DNA of 64,000 nt from positions 4,588,001 to 4,652,000 of the forward strand of contig CP136508.1 in NCBI GenBank assembly GCA_008011715.2. Reading direction: 5' to 3'. Of the stretch, positions 1 through 8,055 are shown piece by piece (position 1 is the stretch's first letter; each line of letters begins with the position of its first letter). This DNA is from [Empedobacter] haloabium (GTDB taxonomy: Bacteria; Pseudomonadota; Gammaproteobacteria; Burkholderiales; Burkholderiaceae_D). Below the pieces are notes generated by a model that saw nothing but the letters and a program-made list of their open reading frames with translations, did not search any database and had not been told where the DNA came from. Both the position numbers and the translations under genes were made by a program.

Positions 1-1105
1 CCGCGCCGTTGGTGCCGGCTCGCACCGATACGTCCACCGTGCCGCCGGCCGGCGTGTATTTCAGCGCATTGTCGACCAGGTTACGCAGCAGGACCAGCAG
101 CGCGTCGCCCTGCCCCCGCACCTCGGCCTCGTCGGCCTCGTGCAGGCCCAGGTCGATCTCGCGCGTGGCGGCCGCGTTGGCCATGTCGCCCAAGGTGCGG
201 CGCGCCAGGTCGGTCAGGTTGACGGGCTCCAGCTTCGCCTCGGCCGCTTCCTGGCGGGCCAGTACCAGCAGCTGTTCGACCAGGCGCGTGGCACGCTCGA
301 TGCCGGCGGTGAGACGGCCGATGGCGACGGCGCGCGCGCCGGCGTCCTCCGCCCGCTCCAGGCTCAACACCTGCAGCTTGAGCGCCGCCAGCGGCGAGCG
401 CAGCTCGTGGGCGGCGTCGGCCACGAAGTGCTGTTGCGCGTCGAATGCCGTGCGCACGCGGCCGAACAGCAGGTTCAGTTCATGCACCAAGGGCTTGACC
501 TCGTCCGGCAGGTCCGATTCCGACACGGGCGACAGGTCGTCCGCCTGGCGCGACGCGACCTGGCGCCGCACCCGCGCCACCGGCGCCAGCGAACCGCTGA
601 CGACCCACCAGACCACGAGCATCAGCACCGGCGCCATCATCGCGATGGGGCCGACGGTGCGCAGTGCCAGCGCCCCGGCCATGCGCTTGCGCACGGCCAT
701 GTCCTGGGCGATCTGCACCGTCTGGTTGCTGGTCTGGACGGAAAACACGCGATACGTCGTGCCCTTGGCCTTGACGTTGGAGAAGCCCAGCACGGCGCGC
801 TGCGGCAGCTCGGCGCGCGAGATCGAGCGAAATACCTGGATGCCGTCCGGCGTCCAGACCTGCACCACCATGTCGTCGTTGCCCGGATCGGCGCTGGGGC
901 CGTGCACGGAGTTGGCCAGCGGCGCGCCGGAACGCAGCGCCAGCGCCATCTGCTGCATGTGGTAGTCGAAGATCTGGTCGGCGTCGTGCAGCGCGCTGCG
1001 GTAGGCGATCATCGCCTGCGCCAGCGCGGCCATCGTGATGGCTGCCAGCAGGAACCATAGCAGCCGGCCGCGCAACGAGTGCGAGACGCTGACCTTCGGC
1101 ATCAT
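1..1105 (-). CDS. Sensor histidine kinase (QseC/TctE type), C-terminus beyond left edge
   Basis: Inner-membrane sensor kinase that should phosphorylate the response regulator encoded just upstream. A first membrane helix lies near residues 14-32 (LLWFLLAAITMAALAQA), a short periplasmic domain follows, and a second helix lies near residues 150-170. The dimerisation/phosphoacceptor box reads FVADAAHELRSPLAAL with His233, and the N box NLVDNALKYTPAGG is visible near the window edge. The G boxes and C-terminus are cut off. The start ATG overlaps the regulator's TGA (ATGA), so translation is probably coupled. The stimulus is unknown; the neighbouring Do-like protease suggests an envelope-related role, which is inference. 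Confidence 0.93.
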   Translation of the reverse strand, partial: MMPKVSVSHSLRGRLLWFLLAAITMAALAQAMIAYRSALHDADQIFDYHMQQMALALRSGAPLANSVHGPSADPGNDDMVVQVWTPDGIQVFRSISRAELPQRAVLGFSNVKAKGTTYRVFSVQTSNQTVQIAQDMAVRKRMAGALALRTVGPIAMMAPVLMLVVWWVVSGSLAPVARVRRQVASRQADDLSPVSESDLPDEVKPLVHELNLLFGRVRTAFDAQQHFVADAAHELRSPLAALKLQVLSLERAEDAGARAVAIGRLTAGIERATRLVEQLLVLARQEAAEAKLEPVNLTDLARRTLGDMANAAATREIDLGLHEADEAEVRGQGDALLVLLRNLVDNALKYTPAGGTVDVSVRAGTNGA

Positions 1106-1761
1106 ACTTTCGGCACCATGTAGCCCAGCCCGCGCACGTTCTGGATCAGTTCACTGCCCAGCTTCTTGCGCAGGCCGTGGATGTAGACCTCGACCGCGTT
1201 GCTGTTGACTTCATCCTTCCAGCTGTACAGCTTTTCCTCCAGCTGGGCACGCGACAGCACGATGCCGGGCCGCGCGATCAGCGCCTCCAGCACCGCCCAT
1301 TCGCGCGCGGACAGGTTGACGGGCTGGCCGCCCGCCAGCACCTCGCGCGTTTGCGGATTGATCGAGACGCCCTTGTGTTCGAACACGGGTTCGGCCCGGC
1401 CGGCCGAGCGGCGCAGCAGCGCGCGGATGCGCGCCAGCAGTTCGTCCAGGTCGTAGGGCTTGAGCACGTAATCGTCGGCGCCCGCATCCAGGCCGGCGAT
1501 GCGCTGTTCGACGGCGTCGCGTGCCGTGGCCACCAGAACCGGCGTCAGTTCCTTGCGCGCCCGCATCGAGCGCAGCACTTCCAGGCCGTCCTTGCGCGGC
1601 AGGCCCAGGTCCAGCAGCACCAGGTCGTAGGTCTGCGTCTGCAGCGCCGTATCGGCCATCGCGCCGTCCTTGACCCAATCGACGGCGTAATGCTCGGCCC
1701 GGAGCAGGTCCAGTACCACTTCACCGATCATCACATCGTCTTCCACCAGCAACAGCCGCAT
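1102..1761 (-). CDS. OmpR/PhoB-family response regulator
   Basis: DNA-binding response regulator of 219 residues, partner of the overlapping kinase gene. The receiver domain starts MRLLLVEDD with the acidic pocket at Asp8/Asp9, phosphoacceptor Asp51 in LLDLGLP and Lys in LKPYDLDEL. The C-terminal half is a winged helix with INPQTREVL, SAREWAVLEAL and the closing VRGLGYMVPKV. I chose the ATG at 1761 because AAAGGAA precedes it at a good distance; an ATG seven codons upstream lacks such a site. The gene lies about 80 bp downstream of the protease gene on the same strand and may be co-transcribed with it. QseB/TctD-like by appearance; the target genes cannot be told from sequence. Confidence 0.95.
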   Translation of the reverse strand: MRLLLVEDDVMIGEVVLDLLRAEHYAVDWVKDGAMADTALQTQTYDLVLLDLGLPRKDGLEVLRSMRARKELTPVLVATARDAVEQRIAGLDAGADDYVLKPYDLDELLARIRALLRRSAGRAEPVFEHKGVSINPQTREVLAGGQPVNLSAREWAVLEALIARPGIVLSRAQLEEKLYSWKDEVNSNAVEVYIHGLRKKLGSELIQNVRGLGYMVPKV

Positions 1762-1840
1762 ACCATTCCTTTCTGTACTCATTGGCCGCCGCCCGTTGCG
1801 CCGGACGGCGGCATTGCACCGCAGTGTAGCCGAACGGCGG

Positions 1841-3367
1841 TCAACCCAGGCGGACCGGGATGAAAATGCGTTCCTCGCCGCGCTGGATCAGGAGCGCCAC
1901 CGAACGGTCGGCACGGGCCACCACGTCGCGCACCTGCTCCACCGACGTCACCGTGCGGCCATTCACGGACAGCAGCACGTCGCCCGGCTGCACGCCGGCG
2001 CTGGCGGCCGCGCCGCCGGCATCCTCGATCACCAGGCCGGCAGGCAGGCCGGTCTGGCGCCGCTCCAGCGGATCGAGCGGCCGCAGGGCCAGGCCCAGGC
2101 GCAGCTTGTCGGCCGGGGCCCGCTCGTCGGTGCTGGCCACCGCACGCGCGTTGGCGTTGCCCAGCTTGCCCGTCAAGCTGACGGCCTTGCCCTGGCGCCA
2201 GACGTCGAGCGTCACCTGGTCGCCCGGCTTGGCCAGCGCCACCAGTGCGGGCAGGTCGCCCGAGGCCACGATCTTCTGGCCGTTGACGGTGCGGATCACG
2301 TCGCCCGGCTTCAGGCCGGCCTGGTCGCCCGGGCTGCCCGGCTCGACGTTCGCCACCAGCGCGCCTTCGGGCGTGGCCAGGCCGAACGAGTCGGCAAAGC
2401 TCTGGTTCACTTCCTGCACCGTCACGCCCAGGCGCGCATGCACCACCTTGCCGGTCGCGACGATCTGGTCCTTGATGCGGTTTGCGAGATCGATCGGGAT
2501 CGCGAACGACAGGCCCTGGTAGCCGCCGGTCTGGCTGTAGATCTGCGAGTTGATGCCGACCACTTCGCCCTTGGTATTGAACAGCGGGCCGCCGGAGTTG
2601 CCGGGATTGACGGCCACGTCGGTCTGGATGAACGGCACACTGCCCTCGTCCAGCGAGCGGCCCTTGGCGCTGACGACGCCGGCCGTGACGGTGCTCTCCA
2701 GGCCGAACGGCGAACCGATCGCCAGCACCCATTCGCCCACCTTCAGCTCCGTGGAGCGGCCCAGCGGCACGACCGGCAGGTTTTTCGCATCGATCTTCAG
2801 CACCGCCACGTCCGTCTTCGGATCGGAACCGAGCACCTTGGCGCGGAACTCGCGCCGGTCGGCCAGCTTGACGGACACCTCGCTGGCATCGCGCACCACG
2901 TGGGCATTGGTCAGGATGATGCCGTCGGCGCTGACGATGAAGCCGGAGCCGACGCCATGGCTGGGCACCTCGCGGCCCCCACCGCCGCGTTGCGGGCCCT
3001 GGAAGCGGCGGAAGAATTCGAAGAACGGGTCGTCGGCGAACGGCTCGGCGCGGTTCTCGTAGCCGGTGCGGACCCGCCCGGTCGTGCTGATGTTGACGAC
3101 GGCGGGACCGTTGCGCGACGCGATGACGCTAAAGTCGGGCAAGGCGATCATCGGCGCCGGTGTGGGCGCCGGGGCGCCCGCGGCCGCGTTGGCCGGCACG
3201 GCAGCCGTCGGCGCCGCGTTGCTCGCCACCGGCGCGGCGGCGGGCGCGGCTTGCGCCTTGCTGTTGTGCTGTACTGCTATCGCTGCGCCGGCACCCAGCA
3301 CGCCGACCGCGCACAGCGTCAGCACCAGGCGCTTCATCGTCATCGAGACAACAGTATTCTTGCTCAT
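1841..3367 (-). CDS. Do-like periplasmic serine protease (DegQ/MucD family)
   Basis: Envelope protease/chaperone of the HtrA family, 508 residues. An N-terminal signal anchor (KRLVLTLCAVGVLGAGAAIAV) is followed by an Ala/Pro-rich linker to about residue 75. The trypsin-like domain carries the full triad: His156 in TNAHVV, Asp186 in TDVAVLK and Ser258 in NPGNSGG. Two PDZ domains follow (roughly residues 300-390 and 415-505). The ATG at 3367 is preceded by GGAG at a spacing of 7. The length fits DegP/DegQ/MucD enzymes, which degrade misfolded periplasmic proteins as oligomers. It is followed on the same strand by the OmpR-type two-component pair, so stress sensing and proteolysis may be linked; that is inference. 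Confidence 0.95.
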   Translation of the reverse strand: MSKNTVVSMTMKRLVLTLCAVGVLGAGAAIAVQHNSKAQAAPAAAPVASNAAPTAAVPANAAAGAPAPTPAPMIALPDFSVIASRNGPAVVNISTTGRVRTGYENRAEPFADDPFFEFFRRFQGPQRGGGGREVPSHGVGSGFIVSADGIILTNAHVVRDASEVSVKLADRREFRAKVLGSDPKTDVAVLKIDAKNLPVVPLGRSTELKVGEWVLAIGSPFGLESTVTAGVVSAKGRSLDEGSVPFIQTDVAVNPGNSGGPLFNTKGEVVGINSQIYSQTGGYQGLSFAIPIDLANRIKDQIVATGKVVHARLGVTVQEVNQSFADSFGLATPEGALVANVEPGSPGDQAGLKPGDVIRTVNGQKIVASGDLPALVALAKPGDQVTLDVWRQGKAVSLTGKLGNANARAVASTDERAPADKLRLGLALRPLDPLERRQTGLPAGLVIEDAGGAAASAGVQPGDVLLSVNGRTVTSVEQVRDVVARADRSVALLIQRGEERIFIPVRLG

Positions 3368-3500
3368 CGCTGTACTCCACTTGAATCAGGTTATCGATGT
3401 CAACAATATGAGGCTTCAAGCTTAGCGGCCCCTTAATCGCGCCAGCGACGTGGCGGCGGCGCCGCACGCCGGCCTGCGCGTTGCCAGCGTCCAGACGCAC

Positions 3501-3521
3501 AAAGGCCGGGTCGCCCCGGCC
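3501..3521 (-). terminator. Rho-independent-type hairpin after the first Hsp20 gene
   Basis: Read on the minus strand, GGCCGGG, a short loop and CCCGGCC are followed by TTTG. It lies about 50 bp past the stop of the Hsp20 gene at 3573-4025, where a transcription end is expected. The T-tract is short, so termination may be only partial. Confidence 0.5.
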
Positions 3522-3572
3522 TGGTACTGCGGTTACCGCCTGGTCAGCGGACCGGGGCCCGCTGTCGTCACA

Positions 3573-4025
3573 TTATGCCGCGACGCGCTTCTCGTCGAGC
3601 GCCGTGACATTGGCGCCGACGCCGTCGATGGCAATCTTGCGCGGCTTGAACGCTTCCGGCACCTCCCGCACCAGGTCGATGGTCAGCATGCCGTTGTTGA
3701 AGGACGCGCCCGACACCTTGACGTGGTTGGCCAGCTGGAAGCGCTGTTCGAAGTCGCGTGCCGCGATACCGCGGTGCAGGAAGGTGCGCTCGACGGCCTC
3801 CTTCTGCTTGCGGCCCACCACGACGAGCGAATCGCGCTCGCTGGTGATGTCGATCTCGGAACGGTCGAAGCCGGCCAGCGCCATCACGATGCGGTACTGG
3901 TCTTCGCCGACCAGTTCGACGTTGTACGGCGGATAGCTGGGCTGCGAGTCGTTGTTCAGCAGCTGGGCCAGGCGATCGAAGCCGATGGCGGTACGGTACA
4001 GAGGAGCAAGGTCAAAGGTACGCAT
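3573..4025 (-). CDS. Hsp20/IbpA-type small heat-shock protein (copy 1)
   Basis: Small heat-shock chaperone of 150 residues with an alpha-crystallin domain. It starts MRTFDLAPLYRTAIGFDRL, the typical IbpA/IbpB N-terminus. The beta-sandwich follows (PPYNVELVGEDQYRIVMALAGF, SERDSLVVVGRK, HRGIAARDFEQRFQL), with the conserved A-x-x-x-NG-x-L motif as ASFNNGMLTIDL. Such proteins bind unfolding proteins in the cytoplasm and hand them to DnaK/ClpB. It is a close paralogue of the gene at 4220-4675, on the same strand and 194 bp apart. The SD AAAGGA sits in a ROSE-like hairpin, so translation is probably heat-induced. No separate promoter is obvious, suggesting read-through from copy 2. Confidence 0.95.
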   Translation of the reverse strand: MRTFDLAPLYRTAIGFDRLAQLLNNDSQPSYPPYNVELVGEDQYRIVMALAGFDRSEIDITSERDSLVVVGRKQKEAVERTFLHRGIAARDFEQRFQLANHVKVSGASFNNGMLTIDLVREVPEAFKPRKIAIDGVGANVTALDEKRVAA

Positions 4026-4028
4026 TTT

Positions 4029-4053
4029 CAATATCCTTTCATTAAGCGATATG
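4029..4053 (-). promoter_or_regulatory. ROSE-like RNA thermometer hairpin, Hsp20 copy 1
   Basis: On the mRNA, AUAUCGCUU pairs with AAGGAUAU across the Shine-Dalgarno. The pairing reproduces the ROSE signature UYGCU opposite AGGA: U-A, C-G, a G-G mismatch and a bulged C, then U-A pairs. The closing pairs are C-G and A-U here, whereas the paralogue's leader has two G-C pairs, so the base changes compensate. The fold was worked out by hand. Confidence 0.65.
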
Positions 4054-4185
4054 GGTGCGGCCCCCATGCGGGCGACCGCGGGTGCATAAAACGAGTCGAT
4101 CAGAGAATCACTGCAGCCGAACGGATCGGCTGGCGGTGGACGCGGCCGCTACCCCATGCGGGGGGCAGAACGCCGCGTCCGCGTG

Positions 4186-4209
4186 GCCCGGGCCTTGCCG
4201 GCCCCGGGC
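4186..4209. terminator. GC-rich hairpin between the two Hsp20 genes
   Basis: GCCCGGG and CCCGGGC face each other around a 10-nt loop, directly past the stop of the second Hsp20 gene. There is no T-tract on the minus strand, so this may be an mRNA-stabilising or attenuating stem rather than a full terminator. No sigma-32-like element was seen for copy 1, so some read-through is likely. Confidence 0.35.
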
Positions 4210-4219
4210 TCATCGCCTG

Positions 4220-4675
4220 TCAGGCCGCGCGCTGCTCTTCGATGGCGGGAACGTCGGAGTTCATGACGCCGTCGATGGCGATCTTGCGCGGCTTGAGCGC
4301 TTCGGGCACTTCACGCACCAGGTCGATGGTGAGCATGCCGTTGGTGAAGGAGGCGCCCGTTACCTTGACATGGTTCGCCAGCTGGAAGCGCTGCTCGAAA
4401 TCGCGGGCCGCGATACCGCGGTGCAGATAGGTGCGTTCGTTGCCATCCTTCTGCTTGCGGCCGACGATGTGCAGCGTGTCGCGTTCGCTGGTGATGTCGA
4501 TTTCCGAACGGTCGAAGCCGGCCAGTGCCATCACGATGCGATACTGGTCTTCGGACACGAGTTCGATGTTATACGGGGGATAGCTGGGCTGAGCCTCGGC
4601 ATTGTTCAGCATCTGTGCCAGGCGGTCGAAGCCGATAGCGGTACGGTACAGCGGAGTCAGGTCAAAAGTACGCAT
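4220..4675 (-). CDS. Hsp20/IbpA-type small heat-shock protein (copy 2)
   Basis: Second alpha-crystallin chaperone, 151 residues, sharing most residues with copy 1 (MRTFDLTPLYRTAIGFDRL, PPYNIELVSEDQYRIVMALAGF, ASFTNGMLTIDL). The pair resembles E. coli IbpA/IbpB in being two adjacent cooperating paralogues. The start ATG at 4675 follows AAAGGA, which lies in the ROSE-like hairpin at 4679-4706. A sigma-32-like promoter about 110 bp upstream would give a leader of the right length for an RNA thermometer. The two proteins differ mainly at the C-terminus (copy 2 ends VPAIEEQRAA, copy 1 TALDEKRVAA) and around residues 28-32, which may tune hetero-oligomer formation. Confidence 0.95.
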   Translation of the reverse strand: MRTFDLTPLYRTAIGFDRLAQMLNNAEAQPSYPPYNIELVSEDQYRIVMALAGFDRSEIDITSERDTLHIVGRKQKDGNERTYLHRGIAARDFEQRFQLANHVKVTGASFTNGMLTIDLVREVPEALKPRKIAIDGVMNSDVPAIEEQRAA

Positions 4676-4678
4676 GAT

Positions 4679-4706
4679 GGATATCCTTTCAAAGTTAAGC
4701 GATACC
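4679..4706 (-). promoter_or_regulatory. ROSE-like RNA thermometer hairpin, Hsp20 copy 2
   Basis: The leader segment GGUAUCGCUU folds onto AAGGAUAUCC, covering the Shine-Dalgarno. It has the same internal U-A, C-G, G-G, bulged-C, U-A arrangement as copy 1 but different closing pairs. In known ROSE elements this weak helix melts near heat-shock temperature and frees the SD. Here the fold is inferred from sequence only. Confidence 0.68.
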
Positions 4707-4793
4707 GGAAGGCAGTTGGCAATCACAGCGGCATCGCTGCGATCACGGCCACCTTCTGAACCGCGGTCCCCGTCTGGGCAACCGCTGGATCCG

Positions 4794-4822
4794 ATATACG
4801 GTCGCCCGAAACACGTTTCAAG
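4794..4822 (-). promoter_or_regulatory. Sigma-32-type promoter for the Hsp20 pair
   Basis: The minus strand reads CTTGAAA (4822-4816), a 14-nt spacer, then CCGTATAT (4801-4794). The RpoH consensus in proteobacteria is CTTGAAA, 11-16 nt, CCCCATnT. Predicted transcription would start near 4787, about 110 nt before the start codon. Confidence 0.6.
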
Positions 4823-4918
4823 AGATTTTTTTCGAAAAATTTGGGTGTTACTTTTTGAAACATTTCAGATTTCCCACGTGCTACACTCGCCGCCTCGGAC
4901 ACTCTGAAACCACGTCTC

Positions 4919-6817
4919 ATGCCCCTGTCTTCCGTTCCGCGCGCAGCGATCCTGCCGCTGTTGCTGGCCGGCGCTTTCTGCGCCAAGGCCGACCCGTTGC
5001 CGCCTTCGCTGGACCAGCCCTACCCGGGCACCATCCGGATGAAGATCGATGCCTCCGACACGGCCCGCAACATCTTCCGCATCCATGAAACCATTCCCGT
5101 CAAACCCGGCAAGCTGACCCTGCTGTACCCGCAATGGGTCACGGCCCAGCACGGCCCGACGGGCGCGCTGCACCAGCTGGCCGGGCTGAAGGTATCGGCC
5201 AACGGCAAGCCGGTGGCATGGAAACGCGATCCGCTCAACGTGTATGCATTCCAGGTCGAGGTGCCGAAGGATGCGCAGGCGCTCGAAGTGGAATACCAGC
5301 ACCTGTCGCCTACCGAGAGCAGCCAGGGCCGCATCGCCGTAACGCCGGACATTCTCGGCATCCAGTGGCAGTCGATGACGATGTACCCGGCCGGCTACCA
5401 CACGCGCCGCATCCCGATCCAGACCACGCTGACCCTGCCGGCCGGCTGGCAGTACGGCACGGCGCTGGAAACGGCGCAGCGCACGGGCGACGAGATCCAG
5501 TTCAAGACGACCGACCTGGAAACCTTCATCGACTCGCCCCTGTTTGCGGGGCGCTACTTCAAGCGGTTCGACCTCGACCCTGGCGCGAAAGTTCCCGTCC
5601 GCCTGAACATCGTGGCCGACACCGCCGAGGCGCTGGAAGCGAAGCCGGAACAGATCGAGCTGCACCGCGCGCTGGTGAAGCAGGCCTACAAGCTGTTCGA
5701 CTCGCAGCACTACACGCACTACGATTTCCTGTTCGCGCTGTCGGAGGAGTTCGGTGGCGTGGGCCGCGAGCACCACCAGTCCAGCGAGAACGGCGTCAAG
5801 AGCAATTACTTCACCGAGTGGAGCAAGACCGAGGCCGTGCGCACCCTGCTGCCGCACGAGTTCACGCACTCGTGGAACGGCAAGTTCCGCCGGCCCAAAG
5901 GCCAGGACGTGCCTAATTTCAACACACCGCTGGAAAACAGCCTGCTGTGGGTGTACGAGGGCCAGACCCAGTATTGGGGCCAGGTGCTGGCGGCCCGCTC
6001 CGGGCTGGTCAAGGCGTCCAGCGTGCGCGACATGATCGCCGCGACCGCCGCCACCTATGCCAACGTGCAGGGCCGCACGTGGCGCCCTGTCGTCGACACG
6101 ACCAACGACCCCATCATCAGCCAGCGCCGCCCGCAGGTCTGGCCGAACTGGCAGCGCAGCGAGGATTATTACTCGGAAGGCGCGTTGATCTGGCTGGACG
6201 TGGATACGAAGATCCGCGAGCTGTCCGGCGACAAGCGCTCGCTGGACGACTTCGCGCGCGGCTTCTTCGGCGTCGACAACGGCGTCAACGTGGCCAAGCA
6301 CTACACGTTCGACGATGTCGTCAAGGCGCTGAACGCCGTGCAGGCGTTCGACTGGGCGCCGTTCCTGAAAAAGAAGGTCGAGGAAACCGGTCCGGCGCCG
6401 CTCGACGGCCTGGCGCGCGCCGGCTGGAAGCTGGTCTACACAGACACGCAGACGGAGTTCCTCAAGGGTGTCGAGGAGCAGAGCAAGGCGGCCAATTTCC
6501 AGTTCTCGCTGGGCTTCTCCGTGACCAGCGAAGGCAAGATCACCAGCATCGTGTGGGACAGCCTGGGTTTCCAGGCCGGCCTGTCCGGCAACACGACGCT
6601 GCTGGCCGTCAACGGCCGCGCCTACAAGGCCGAGGCGCTGCGCGCGGCCATCACGGCGGCGGCGAAGGACAAGAAACCGATCGACCTGCTGGTCAAGCGC
6701 GGCAACGATTACCGTACCGTCTCCCTGCCTTATTACGGCGGTCTCAAGTATCCGCGTCTGGAGCGGATCGAAGGCACGCGCGACCGGCTGGAAGCCATCC
6801 TGCAGCCGGTCAAGTAA
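4919..6817 (+). CDS. M61-family metallopeptidase with C-terminal PDZ domain
   Basis: Glycyl-aminopeptidase-like zinc peptidase of 632 residues. A cleavable signal peptide (AAILPLLLAGAFCAKA) predicts export. The zinc motif is HEFTHSWNGK with His313, Glu314 and His317; the third ligand is likely Glu347 in WVYEGQTQYW. A beta-rich N-terminal domain precedes the catalytic domain, and a PDZ domain lies near residues 510-600 (FQFSLGFSVTSEGKITSIVWDSLGFQAG). This layout is typical of bacterial M61 enzymes, which cleave N-terminal Gly/Ala residues; the substrate here is unknown. The gene is divergent from the Hsp20 pair. The ATG at 4919 was chosen because the signal peptide begins there. Confidence 0.93.
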   Translation: MPLSSVPRAAILPLLLAGAFCAKADPLPPSLDQPYPGTIRMKIDASDTARNIFRIHETIPVKPGKLTLLYPQWVTAQHGPTGALHQLAGLKVSANGKPVAWKRDPLNVYAFQVEVPKDAQALEVEYQHLSPTESSQGRIAVTPDILGIQWQSMTMYPAGYHTRRIPIQTTLTLPAGWQYGTALETAQRTGDEIQFKTTDLETFIDSPLFAGRYFKRFDLDPGAKVPVRLNIVADTAEALEAKPEQIELHRALVKQAYKLFDSQHYTHYDFLFALSEEFGGVGREHHQSSENGVKSNYFTEWSKTEAVRTLLPHEFTHSWNGKFRRPKGQDVPNFNTPLENSLLWVYEGQTQYWGQVLAARSGLVKASSVRDMIAATAATYANVQGRTWRPVVDTTNDPIISQRRPQVWPNWQRSEDYYSEGALIWLDVDTKIRELSGDKRSLDDFARGFFGVDNGVNVAKHYTFDDVVKALNAVQAFDWAPFLKKKVEETGPAPLDGLARAGWKLVYTDTQTEFLKGVEEQSKAANFQFSLGFSVTSEGKITSIVWDSLGFQAGLSGNTTLLAVNGRAYKAEALRAAITAAAKDKKPIDLLVKRGNDYRTVSLPYYGGLKYPRLERIEGTRDRLEAILQPVK

Positions 6818-6863
6818 CGCCGCAAAACACGCCGCAAGTAAGGCCGGCTTCGCGGCGGGACGA

Positions 6864-6900
6864 ACGGGCGCATGCTTCCGATGGGGCGTGCGCCCGTTTT
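6864..6900 (+). terminator. Rho-independent terminator after the M61 peptidase gene
   Basis: ACGGGCGCATGC (6864-6875) pairs with GCGTGCGCCCGT (6886-6897) around a 10-nt loop and is followed by TTT. It lies about 50 bp past the peptidase stop and before the GST gene. Confidence 0.75.
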
Positions 6901-6945
6901 GCGTTCCGTTCGGTAGAGTTGCTTTACGCAACCACGGAGAAGCCG

Positions 6946-7572
6946 ATGATCACGCTGCACACCTGGACCACGCCGAACGGCCGCAAGCCCATCATCCTGC
7001 TCGAAGAACTGGGCACCCCCTACGACATCGTTCCTGTCGACCTGGGCAAGCGCCAGCAGTTCGAGCCGGCCTTCCTGGCCATTTCCCCCAACAACAAGAT
7101 TCCCGCGCTGGTGGACGACGACGCGGCAGGCGGCCCGCTGACGATGTTCGAAAGCGGCGCCATCCTGACCTATCTGGCGGAGAAGCACGGCCAATTCCTG
7201 CCGGCGGCCGGCTTGGCCCGCTACCGCGTGCTGACGTGGCTGCACTGGCAGATCGGCGGCGTGGGACCGATGTTCGGCCAGCTGGGCTTTTTCTCGCGCC
7301 AGGACAATGCCGACGCCACCGGGCATTTCGTCGAGGAGGCCGAACGCCTGCTGGGCGTGCTGGACAAGCAGCTGTCCAAGGGTGCATACCTGGCCGGCGA
7401 CGAGTATTCGATTGCCGACATCGCCGTCTACCCGTGGATCATGGCCGCGACGGAGCGGCTTGGATCGCAGCTGGGCGCGACACTGGAAAGCAAGGCCTCG
7501 CTGCAGCGCTGGCTGGGGCTGGTCGGCGGTCGGCCGGCGGTGCGCAAGGCAATGGCTTGGGCACCGGGCTGA
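6946..7572 (+). CDS. Glutathione S-transferase family protein (YfcG/Nu-class type)
   Basis: Cytosolic GST-fold protein of 208 residues. The thioredoxin-like N-domain begins MITLHTWTTPNGRK; the TPNGRK motif is typical of the YfcG/YghU-like group, which act as glutathione-dependent disulfide-bond reductases rather than classical detoxifying transferases. The Pro of NNKIPALVDD and the ES pair of MFESGAILTYLAE form the glutathione site. The all-helical C-domain contains YSIADIAVYPW. The ATG at 6946 follows GGAG at good spacing. Upstream is the terminator of the M61 gene, so the gene is probably transcribed alone. Confidence 0.92.
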   Translation: MITLHTWTTPNGRKPIILLEELGTPYDIVPVDLGKRQQFEPAFLAISPNNKIPALVDDDAAGGPLTMFESGAILTYLAEKHGQFLPAAGLARYRVLTWLHWQIGGVGPMFGQLGFFSRQDNADATGHFVEEAERLLGVLDKQLSKGAYLAGDEYSIADIAVYPWIMAATERLGSQLGATLESKASLQRWLGLVGGRPAVRKAMAWAPG

Positions 7573-7578
7573 CGTGCG

Positions 7579-8055
7579 CTACGCTGCCCGCGCTGGCGGC
7601 GCCGCGCCAAGGCCGCCGGCGCACGGGCGCTCCAATACGTACTCCAGGTCACGCCCGCCCGTGCACTCGCTGCGCCGCCAGCCCTGCGCGGCATAAAAGC
7701 GGTCGGCGCGGGTACCGGCCCCGGTCGACAGGCAGATGCGCTCGTGGCCTTGGGCGAACAGCCAATCCGTTGCCAGCCCCAGCAAGTGCGTAGCCAGCCC
7801 CCTGCCCTCGCAGCCGGGCTGGACGAACAGCGCCCAGATCGAGCCGTCGCGGTCGGCGTAGCAGAATGCGGCGACCGTGCCGTCCAGCTCGGCCACCCAG
7901 CCACGTCCGGTTCGGTCCAGGTAATCCTCGTACATCGCCAACGTCACCCGGCTGGGGTCGGACAGCACGTTTTCCGTTACCGCCAGGCGGATCGCCGACA
8001 TGGCCGGGATGTCGGCCGCCGTCGCCCGCCGGTACAGCGCCGCAGGGGTCGTCAT
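7579..8055 (-). CDS. GNAT-family N-acetyltransferase
   Basis: Predicted acetyl-CoA-dependent acetyltransferase of 158 residues. The fold is readable: [19 protein letters not shown] at the N-terminus, [31 protein letters not shown] in the central strands, and the acetyl-CoA loop [12 protein letters not shown]. The late motif [15 protein letters not shown] reads [14 protein letters not shown]. The substrate is unknown. The start overlaps the stop of the upstream hydrolase gene (ATGA), so the two are co-translated. Downstream it converges on the GST gene with only 6 bp between. Confidence 0.9.
   Translation of the reverse strand: MTTPAALYRRATAADIPAMSAIRLAVTENVLSDPSRVTLAMYEDYLDRTGRGWVAELDGTVAAFCYADRDGSIWALFVQPGCEGRGLATHLLGLATDWLFAQGHERICLSTGAGTRADRFYAAQGWRRSECTGGRDLEYVLERPCAGGLGAAPPARAA

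Noticed and set aside
4865..6931. Open frame of 688 codons on the minus strand opposite the M61 peptidase gene
   Set aside because: Mirror frame in GC-rich DNA. The plus-strand frame has a signal peptide, HEFTH motif and PDZ domain.
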